Part shown: one piece after another, positions 58,000-64,000 of the stretch
Layout of the letters: each line of letters starts with the position of its first letter
Numbering within the stretch: the stretch's first letter is position 1
Source: Flavobacteriales bacterium
Lineage (GTDB): Bacteria > Bacteroidota > Bacteroidia > Flavobacteriales_F > PHOS-HE28
DNA length: 64,000 nt
Direction of reading: 5' to 3'
NCBI GenBank assembly: GCA_020635655.1
Contig: JACJZI010000008.1
Coordinates: 124,001-188,000, forward strand
Position numbers and translations under genes: made by a program
Notes under the pieces: generated by a model
What the model saw: only the letters and a program-made list of their open reading frames with translations
Database searches by the model: none
Told to the model about the DNA's origin: nothing

Positions 58000-58007
58000 T
58001 ACTTTTG
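58000..58007 (+). promoter_or_regulatory. ABC-F promoter element (TACTTTTG)
   Basis: A perfect TAnnTTTG, 27 bases before the ATG; its TTTT may also serve as the T-run of the preceding terminator. Confidence 0.65.
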
Positions 58008-58034
58008 CACCCCCGCTGAGGGAGCCGAACCACG

Positions 58035-59969
58035 ATGATCACCGTCCAGGGTCTACAATTGCACTTCGGCGAGCGCGCCTTGTTCGATGATGTTTCCTTC
58101 TTCATCGGCGGAGACGACCGCATTGGCCTTGTCGGTAGGAACGGTGCGGGCAAGAGCACGCTGATGAAGGTGCTGTCAGGCCAGCAGCGCACCGACGGGG
58201 GCGCCATCGGCATGCCCAAGGAACTGACGCTGGGCTATCTGCCCCAGCAGATGGAGCATGACCTCCAGGCCACTCCCTGGCAGGTCGCTGAACTTGCCTT
58301 CGCCGAGGCACGTGGGCTGCAGGGGTCGATCGCCCGGATCGAAAAGGACCTGGAGACCGCCACCGAGGTGGAGGAGCAGATGGAACTGGCCACGATGCTG
58401 GCACATGCCCATGAGCGGCTCAACATGATCGGAGCTGCCGACCATGACCCCATGATCGAGCGCACGCTCAAGGGACTTGGATTCGTGGGCGAAGACATGC
58501 AGCGTCCGATGGCGGAGCTCAGTGGTGGCTGGCGCATGCGTGCCGAGCTCGCCCGGATCCTCCTGCAGCGTCCGGACCTGTTGTTGCTTGACGAACCGAC
58601 CAACCATTTGGACCTTCCGGCCATCCAGTGGCTGGAGGACCTGCTGAAGGATTACCCCGCGGCGCTCGTGCTCATCAGTCATGACAAGGCCTTCCTGGAC
58701 CGTTTGACCCACCGGACGATCGAGGTGTTCAACGGGCGACTGATCGACCGCAAGGTACCCTGGTCGCAATATGTGGAGTTGAGGCAGGTGGAACGCAGCC
58801 AACAAGCCCAGGCCGCGAAGGAGCAGCAGCGCTATATCGAACACACCCAGGAGCTGATCAACAAGTTCCGCGCGAAGAAGAACAAGGCGGCCTTCGCACA
58901 GAGCCTCATCACCAAGCTCGACAAGCTGGATCGCATCGAGGTGGACGACGTGGACCTGCGGAAGCTCCTGGTCCGCTTTCCACCTGCGCCTCACGCGGGA
59001 AAGATCATCACCGAGCTGCGCGATGTATCGAAGAGCTACGGACCCAAGCACATCTTCACCCATGCCGAGCTGACCATCGCCAAGGGCGAGCACCTCGCCT
59101 TGGTGGGTGCCAACGGTACGGGGAAGAGCACATTGATGCGCATGCTGGTCGGGGAGGAACCCTATGAGGGGGAGATCCGCCTGGGCCACGGGGTGCTGCT
59201 CGGCTACTATGCGCAGGACATGCCGGAGCGCATGGACCCCAAGCGCACCGTGCTGGAGACCGCCGAGGATGCGGCGAGCGAAGAGAACCGCCCCCGGGTA
59301 CGTGCGATGCTGGGGGCGTTCCTGTTCAGCGGGGAGGATGTGGACAAGAAGGTGAAGGTGTTGAGCGGGGGTGAGCGTGCGCGCCTGGCACTGTGCTGCA
59401 TGCTGCTCAAGCCGCTGAACTTCCTGCTGCTCGACGAGCCCACACACCACCTGGACATCCAAAGCAAGGACGTGCTCAAGGAGGCGCTCAAGAACTACGA
59501 CGGCACCTTCCTCCTCGTTTCCCACGACCGGGATTTCCTGCACGGCCTGACCGGTCGTCTGCTCGAGCTGGAGGATGGCCGGATCAGGGACCAGCACATG
59601 GACATCCTGGAGCTCATCGAAAAGCGAAAGGCGCTGCAGACGGCCGACATGGGGGCTTCGAGCGGACGGGGAACGCCCCAGCGCCCCACTGACAAGCCGC
59701 GCAGTGACTACCACGAGCGGAAGGAGGTCGAGAAGGAACGTCGGAGAATGCAGGGGCAGGTGCAACGCCTTGAGAAGCAGCTCTCCACACTGGAGCAGGA
59801 AGAAAGGATCCTTCAGGGAGAAGTGATGAAAAGTGGCATCCCCCCTGAGCAGGTAGAGAAGGGATATGCGCGGCTCGGTGAACTTGCGCAGCGCATCGCC
59901 GAGGTGATGGAGGAATGGGAGTCCGCTTCGCTCCGACTGGAGGAGATGGATGAACCCAGGGGGAGCTGA
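58035..59969 (+). CDS. ABC-F family ATPase
   Basis: 644 residues, two ABC domains without membrane helices. Walker A motifs GRNGAGKSTLMK and GANGTGKSTLMR; signatures LSGGWRMRAELARIL and LSGGERARLALC; Walker B LLLLDEPTNHLDLP and LLLDEPTHHLDIQ. An interdomain linker (EHTQELINKFRAKKNKAAFAQ) and a C-terminal coiled coil (KEVEKERRRMQGQVQRLEKQL) are visible. ABC-F proteins act on the ribosome; this architecture fits Uup/YbiT-like members. Resistance function cannot be judged from sequence alone. Confidence 0.93.
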   Translation: MITVQGLQLHFGERALFDDVSFFIGGDDRIGLVGRNGAGKSTLMKVLSGQQRTDGGAIGMPKELTLGYLPQQMEHDLQATPWQVAELAFAEARGLQGSIARIEKDLETATEVEEQMELATMLAHAHERLNMIGAADHDPMIERTLKGLGFVGEDMQRPMAELSGGWRMRAELARILLQRPDLLLLDEPTNHLDLPAIQWLEDLLKDYPAALVLISHDKAFLDRLTHRTIEVFNGRLIDRKVPWSQYVELRQVERSQQAQAAKEQQRYIEHTQELINKFRAKKNKAAFAQSLITKLDKLDRIEVDDVDLRKLLVRFPPAPHAGKIITELRDVSKSYGPKHIFTHAELTIAKGEHLALVGANGTGKSTLMRMLVGEEPYEGEIRLGHGVLLGYYAQDMPERMDPKRTVLETAEDAASEENRPRVRAMLGAFLFSGEDVDKKVKVLSGGERARLALCCMLLKPLNFLLLDEPTHHLDIQSKDVLKEALKNYDGTFLLVSHDRDFLHGLTGRLLELEDGRIRDQHMDILELIEKRKALQTADMGASSGRGTPQRPTDKPRSDYHERKEVEKERRRMQGQVQRLEKQLSTLEQEERILQGEVMKSGIPPEQVEKGYARLGELAQRIAEVMEEWESASLRLEEMDEPRGS

Positions 59970-59991
59970 CCGAGAGGTCAGCAAAAGGTCG

Positions 59992-59999
59992 TATCTTTG
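59992..59999 (+). promoter_or_regulatory. Initiator tRNA promoter element (TATCTTTG)
   Basis: A perfect TAnnTTTG ending eight bases before the mature tRNA 5' end. Confidence 0.65.
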
Positions 60000-60007
60000 C
60001 CGCCCAT

Positions 60008-60080
60008 TGCGGGGTGGAGCAGATGGTAGCTCGTCGGGCTCATAACCCGAAGGCCGCAGGTTCGAGTCCTGCCCCCGCTA
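60008..60080 (+). tRNA. Initiator tRNA-Met (CAT)
   Basis: 73 bases. The anticodon is CAT in CTCATAA. Two initiator hallmarks are visible: three G-C pairs in the anticodon stem (GGG and CCC) and a mismatch at the first acceptor position (T1 opposite T before discriminator A), with the stem TGCGGGG/CCCCGCT. The T arm has TTCGAGT. CCA is not encoded (CTA follows). Confidence 0.94.
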
Positions 60081-60086
60081 CTAGAG

Positions 60087-60114
60087 GAACCCGGCGAACG
60101 CCGGGTTCTTTGTT
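60087..60114 (+). terminator. Terminator of the initiator tRNA
   Basis: GAACCCGGC and GCCGGGTTC form a nine-base stem with a GAAC loop, followed by TTTGTT. Confidence 0.85.
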
Positions 60115-60130
60115 ATCACCTCGCTCTCGG

Positions 60131-61009
60131 ATGGCGCATCGGGCCGGATTCGTGAACATCATCGGGCTGCCGAACGTGGGCAAGAGCACCCTGCTCAACG
60201 CCCTGCTCGGAGAGCGGCTGGTCATCGTCAATCCCAAGGCCCAGACCACGCGTCACCGCATCCTCGGTATCCTCAATGGGGAGGATTTCCAATTGGTCCT
60301 GTCCGACACGCCCGGCATCCTCGATCCCCAATATCCCCTTCAGGACAGCATGATGCGCGAAGTGGACGAGGCGCTGAAGGATGCCGATGTGCTTCTGGTG
60401 ATGGTGGAGGCGGGCCAGCGCCCCGAACGTAGTGAGGCTGTGCTGGAACGGGCACGCCGCTGCAGGGGACCGATGCTGCTCCTGCTGAACAAGATCGACA
60501 TCAGCGACCAGGCACGCGTGGCCGTGGAATTGGAGCAATGGCGAACGGCCCTGCCACACGCCGGGTTGCTGCCGATCTCCGCGCTCCATGGGTTCAACGT
60601 GGCGGAGCTGCGTGCCAAGCTCGCGGGCATGCTGCCGGAGCATCCGCCCTATTACCCCAAGGACGAACTGAGCGACCGCAACATGCGCTTCTTCGTGGCC
60701 GAGATCATCCGGGAGAAGATCCTCTCGTACTACCAGCAGGAGGTGCCGTACAGCACCGAGGTGGTGGTGACCGACTTCAAGGAGGAGGGGGACATCGTGC
60801 GCATCCGGGCCGAGGTGATCGTGATGCGCGATTCGCAGAAGGGGATCATCATCGGAAGGGGCGGGGCGGCCCTGCGCCGACTGGGTACCGAGGCCCGCCG
60901 GGATATCGAGCGCTTCGTCGGGAACAAGGTCTTCCTCGACCTGCGCGTCAAGGTGGACCCCGACTGGCGGCAGGACCAACGCAAGCTCCGGAAATACGGA
61001 TACCGTTGA
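60131..61009 (+). CDS. era: GTPase Era
   Basis: 292 residues from ATG 60131; the frame continues upstream through the tRNA gene and cannot be coding there. GTPase motifs: G1 GLPNVGKSTLLN, G3 SDTPGIL, G4 LNKIDI. C-terminal KH domain with IIIGRGGAALRRLG and VFLDLRVKVDPDW. It assists 16S rRNA maturation and 30S assembly. It is followed one base later by der. Confidence 0.97.
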   Translation: MAHRAGFVNIIGLPNVGKSTLLNALLGERLVIVNPKAQTTRHRILGILNGEDFQLVLSDTPGILDPQYPLQDSMMREVDEALKDADVLLVMVEAGQRPERSEAVLERARRCRGPMLLLLNKIDISDQARVAVELEQWRTALPHAGLLPISALHGFNVAELRAKLAGMLPEHPPYYPKDELSDRNMRFFVAEIIREKILSYYQQEVPYSTEVVVTDFKEEGDIVRIRAEVIVMRDSQKGIIIGRGGAALRRLGTEARRDIERFVGNKVFLDLRVKVDPDWRQDQRKLRKYGYR

Positions 61010-61010
61010 C

Positions 61011-62315
61011 ATGGGCAACATCGTCGCCATCGTGGGCCGGCCGAACGTCGGGAAGAGCACGCTCTTCAACCGTCTGATCGAACGGAAAGAGGCCATCACC
61101 GACCCCACCGCAGGTACCACCCGCGACAGGCACTATGGCCTGGCCGAATGGACCGGTGTGCATTTCAGCGTGATAGATACCGGGGGGTATGTCACAGGGA
61201 GCGACGACGTGTTCGAGGCCGAGATCCGGCGGCAGGTGCATCTGGCCGTCGAGGAGGCCGACGCGATCTTCTTTCTCGTGGACGTTCGTTCCGGTCTAAC
61301 GCACATGGACGAGGCCATCGCCGACCTGCTCCGCCGGTCCAGCAAGCCGGTGTTCGTCGTGGCGAACAAGGTGGATACCGGCGATCAACTGGCGGATGCT
61401 GCTGAACTGTATGCCCTGGGAATGGGCGAGGTCTACACCATTTCCGCACAGAACGGGTCCGGTACGGGTGAACTTCTGGATGCTCTGGTGGCCAGCATCC
61501 CCGCCCAGAGGGACCCCGATCTGCCCGAGATACCACGCATCGCCATCGTGGGACGGCCCAACGTCGGGAAGTCCTCCCTTGTGAACGCCCTCCTTGGCCG
61601 CGATCAGCATATCGTGACAGCGGTGGCGGGGACCACACGTGACCCCGTCCACAGCCGTTACAACGTGTTCGGCTTCGACGTGATGCTTCTCGACACGGCA
61701 GGGATCCGGAAGAAGAACAAGGTCGAGGAGAACATCGAGTTCTACTCGGTCATGCGCTCGATCCGGGCCATCGAGCAGAGCGATGTATGCGTCCTGATGA
61801 TCGATGCCACCGAGGGTGTTCAGCACCAGGACCTCGAGATCTTCTCCATCGTTCTGAAGAACGGCAAGGGTGTGGTGGTGCTGGTGAACAAGTGGGACCT
61901 GGTGGAGAAGGACACACATACGGCGAAATCCTTCGAAGCCCACGTGCGTGACCGGCTCGCCCCGTTCGATGACGTACCCGTGATCTTCGTTTCGGTCAAA
62001 GACAGACAGCGGATCCACAAGGCCATGGAGTTGGTGATGCAGGTGCACCAGGACAGGCGTCGGAGGATCCCCACGCGCAAGCTCAATGAGGTAATGCTAC
62101 CGGAGATCGAGCGCAACGGACCACCCATGCAGAAGGGCAAGGTCATCAGGATCAAGTACGTCACCCAGCTGCCCACGGTGGTGCCCTCCTTCGCCTTTTT
62201 TTGCAACCTGCCCCAGTACGTCAAGGACCCCTACATCCGATTCCTGGAGAACAAGCTGCGGCAGCACTTCCGGTTCACCGGGGTTCCGATCCGTGTATTC
62301 CTCCGCAAGAAGTGA
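61011..62315 (+). CDS. der: Ribosome-assembly GTPase Der (EngA)
   Basis: 434 residues with two tandem GTPase domains: G1 GRPNVGKSTLFN with IDTGGYV, and G1 GRPNVGKSSLVN with LLDTAGIRKKNK; G4 motifs ANKVD and VNKWD. A C-terminal KH-like domain ends the protein (VPSFAFFCNLPQYV, YIRFLENKLRQHFRF). It acts in 50S assembly. Pairing with era fits a joint role in ribosome assembly. Confidence 0.98.
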   Translation: MGNIVAIVGRPNVGKSTLFNRLIERKEAITDPTAGTTRDRHYGLAEWTGVHFSVIDTGGYVTGSDDVFEAEIRRQVHLAVEEADAIFFLVDVRSGLTHMDEAIADLLRRSSKPVFVVANKVDTGDQLADAAELYALGMGEVYTISAQNGSGTGELLDALVASIPAQRDPDLPEIPRIAIVGRPNVGKSSLVNALLGRDQHIVTAVAGTTRDPVHSRYNVFGFDVMLLDTAGIRKKNKVEENIEFYSVMRSIRAIEQSDVCVLMIDATEGVQHQDLEIFSIVLKNGKGVVVLVNKWDLVEKDTHTAKSFEAHVRDRLAPFDDVPVIFVSVKDRQRIHKAMELVMQVHQDRRRRIPTRKLNEVMLPEIERNGPPMQKGKVIRIKYVTQLPTVVPSFAFFCNLPQYVKDPYIRFLENKLRQHFRFTGVPIRVFLRKK

Positions 62316-62359
62316 TCGGTGCGGCCGTCGGACGTCATGTTCCGACAACTTCCCTCGTC

Positions 62360-62367
62360 TACCTTGG
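62360..62367 (+). promoter_or_regulatory. Candidate -7 element (TACCTTGG)
   Basis: Two mismatches from TAnnTTTG; ends four bases before the ATG at 62372. Confidence 0.35.
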
Positions 62368-62371
62368 CGCC

Positions 62372-62911
62372 ATGACGCGGAGCATCCGGATCGGTGGCAT
62401 GGCATCCATGCTCTTGCTGCTCGTTTCCGCGCCTTTCTTGCGGTCGGTGCAGTTGTTCATTGAAGATGCCATGTTACATGCGGAATGGTCCGAACGTCTT
62501 TCCGAACGCCTGCTGACCTCGGACAGGAGGATATTCATCTGGGATGCCGCCGCTCTTGCCGATGTACATATGGAAGGGGAGGGACGTGAATTCGCATGGC
62601 AGGGCCGGATGTACGATGTGGTCCGGACCGATGTGCTGCCCTCAGGAGAGATCCGCATGGTCTGTTTGGAAGACGAGCAAGAAACACGACTGAAGGAGGA
62701 GATGAGCGACATGGTGGGAACGGGATGGAACACCCGGGCCACGAAACAAGTGATGTTCGCTTTGCTGTTCGGTCTTTTTCAGAACGGCGCATCGCCGATC
62801 ATGCCCATGGCGATCGATACACCGCTTCAAAGCGTGCATGAGCACATGGTGGCTCTTCTCCCGATGCCTCGCTCAGGCCCATTTCAGCCACCCCGCCAAT
62901 CCCCGGTCTGA
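62372..62911 (+). CDS. Uncharacterised small membrane or secreted protein
   Basis: 179 residues from ATG 62372; the earlier frame overlaps der and is not coding. A hydrophobic N-terminus (MASMLLLLVSAPFLRSVQLF) may be a signal or anchor, and a second hydrophobic stretch (VMFALLFGLFQNG) lies near residue 135. The middle (DRRIFIWDAAALADVHMEG, WQGRMYDVVRTDVLPSGEIRMVC) shows strand-like patterns. No family was recognised. A 97-base gap before the TonB receptor shows no obvious signal. Confidence 0.6.
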   Translation: MTRSIRIGGMASMLLLLVSAPFLRSVQLFIEDAMLHAEWSERLSERLLTSDRRIFIWDAAALADVHMEGEGREFAWQGRMYDVVRTDVLPSGEIRMVCLEDEQETRLKEEMSDMVGTGWNTRATKQVMFALLFGLFQNGASPIMPMAIDTPLQSVHEHMVALLPMPRSGPFQPPRQSPV

Positions 62912-63007
62912 ACCGAGGATGTCCGCTCACCGGGGCCGGACCCCGCCGTTCCTGCCGTTACGCTCGGCGGAAATGCTGCTCGCCCTGATCCATCTCCAAG
63001 AACTAGC

Positions 63008-64000
63008 ATGAAGAAATTCGTTGTCCTATTCGTCTTTGGCGTGTCCGCCTTCCTTGTGCATGGCCAGACCATCACTGTGGCCGACAAGGCCACGCTGCGC
63101 CCCATCGAGGGCGTGACGCTCACGGCCCATGACCCCCTGGTGCAGGTGGTGACCGATGCACGTGGACAGGCCGATATCACCGTGCTGAAGGGCCGCGATC
63201 ATATTGCCATCCGGCATGTGGCCTTCAAGCCTGTCGAACGTAACTACGCGGAACTCATGGCCGCGACATCTCCCTTCCTGCTCGACCTGCAGGCCTACAC
63301 GCTGGACGAGTTCGTATCGTCCGCAAGTCGCTTCGACGAGGAACGGCGCGACGTACCGGAGAAAGTGGACGTGATCACCGCTCGACGCATCGAAAGCACC
63401 GAGGCCCGGACCGCGGCCGACCTGTTGCAGAACACCGGCACCGTCTTCGTTCAGAAGAGCCAGCTGGGCGGAGGCAGTCCGGTGATCCGTGGCTTCGAGG
63501 CCAGCAAGGTGCTCCTGGTGGTCGATGGGATCCGCATGAACAACGCGATCTATCGCGCAGGTCACCTGCAGGACATCATCACCGTGGATCAGAACGCCTT
63601 GGAAAAGGTGGAGGTGATCAGTGGTCCGGCATCCGTGGCCTACGGAAGTGACGCGCTGGGCGGGGTCGTGCACTTTTATACGCGTGCGCCGCGGTTCCGC
63701 GATGGTTCCGGCAAGGCCGTAGTCGGCGAGGCCTTCACACGCTATTCATCGGCCAACAACGAGATCACGGCCCACGCCGGGATCGAACTGCGGACGGAAC
63801 GCATCTCCAGCTACACCTCGATCACATTGAGCGACTTCGGCGACCTGCGTCAGGGCAGCACACGCAACCCGTTCTACGAGGACTTCGGGCGCAGGCCCTG
63901 GTACGTCGAGCGCATCAATGGTGTGGACTCCGCCGTGGTGAACGACGACAGCAACGTACAGGTCGGGTCCGCCTACAAGCAGATGGACCTGCTGGAGAAG
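63008..64000 (+). CDS. TonB-dependent receptor, 3' truncated by window edge
   Basis: 331 residues visible; the frame stays open to the last base. Signal peptide KKFVVLFVFGVSAFLVHGQ. A CarboxypepD_reg-like N-domain (RPIEGVTLTAHDPLVQVVTDARG) is followed by the plug (ESTEARTAADLLQNTGTVF, LGGGSPVIRGFEASKVLLVVDGIRMNNAIYR and VISGPASVAYGSDALGGVVHFYT), with the start of the barrel after it. The plug style is like haem/haemoglobin/siderophore receptors, but the ligand cannot be told. The rest lies outside the window. Confidence 0.9.
   Translation, partial: MKKFVVLFVFGVSAFLVHGQTITVADKATLRPIEGVTLTAHDPLVQVVTDARGQADITVLKGRDHIAIRHVAFKPVERNYAELMAATSPFLLDLQAYTLDEFVSSASRFDEERRDVPEKVDVITARRIESTEARTAADLLQNTGTVFVQKSQLGGGSPVIRGFEASKVLLVVDGIRMNNAIYRAGHLQDIITVDQNALEKVEVISGPASVAYGSDALGGVVHFYTRAPRFRDGSGKAVVGEAFTRYSSANNEITAHAGIELRTERISSYTSITLSDFGDLRQGSTRNPFYEDFGRRPWYVERINGVDSAVVNDDSNVQVGSAYKQMDLLEK

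Noticed and set aside
60014..60130. N-terminal extension of the era frame
   Set aside because: It runs through the initiator tRNA and its terminator, so it cannot be coding.

Overview
The window is one chromosomal stretch of a high-G+C member of the Bacteroidota, most likely a high-G+C Flavobacteriales lineage. Several features support this: a type IX secretion (T9SS) core with PorP/SprF and GldK-L-M-N; secreted proteins with T9SS type A and type B C-terminal signals; GldE; two TonB-dependent receptors; and many copies of the Bacteroidota promoter element TAnnTTTG, which stands out against G+C-rich DNA. No plasmid, phage, insertion sequence, integrase or CRISPR array is visible. Genes are packed tightly, many pairs overlap by four bases (ATGA), and no gene-free stretch exceeds about 300 bases.

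Layout. 0-7.5 kb: end of a TolC-type efflux protein, tsaB, a three-gene operon (thioredoxin-like lipoprotein and two unknown secreted proteins), a small membrane protein and an M20 dipeptidase. 7.5-15.1 kb: two tandem choice-of-anchor L surface proteins with type B signals, gpmI, an orphan histidine kinase, an HD-domain protein and tRNA-Phe. 15.2-22.8 kb: a collinear envelope cluster (coaX, outer-membrane protein, TPR protein, lptC, small membrane protein, gldE, ppiD). 22.9-30.0 kb, opposite strand: purH-mreB-mreC-mreD-mrdA-rodA, the cell-elongation operon. 30.1-38.9 kb: a small barrel protein, a DedA/YqaA-like protein, a TonB receptor under a TPP riboswitch, a NadR-like kinase, a T9SS propeller protein, a PnuC-type transporter, an LRR protein and ribF. 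38.9-43.2 kb: a truncated secreted ORF, atpD-atpC and groES-groEL. 43.3-48.0 kb, minus strand: miaB, a sigma-54 activator, lptE, a TPR-like protein and secG. 48.2-58.0 kb: topA, a degenerate arginase-fold protein, porP/sprF and gldKLMN. 58.0-64 kb: an ABC-F ATPase, initiator tRNA, era, der, an unknown protein and the start of a second TonB receptor.

How it fits together. The gldKLMN-porP block supplies the secretion and gliding machine, and the window also carries three probable cargo proteins for it (two type B, one type A). Envelope biogenesis is well represented: lptC and lptE for LPS transport, ppiD for periplasmic folding, mre/mrd/rodA for shape, and secG. The riboswitch-controlled receptor, PnuC-type permease and P-loop kinase look like a thiamine (or related vitamin) uptake and trapping set, although this is inferred from context.

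Non-coding signals of note are the TPP riboswitch with a hairpin covering the Shine-Dalgarno sequence, a set of TAnnTTTG-like elements only 4-8 bases from start codons (predicting leaderless mRNAs), a sigma-54-like promoter before groES, and clustered GAAAGCTGAAA-type repeats around the thiamine locus. I did not find a wholly unknown multi-gene system. The best candidates for new biology are the thiamine/kinase locus, the degenerate arginase next to the T9SS genes, and a 22-residue-repeat secreted protein.
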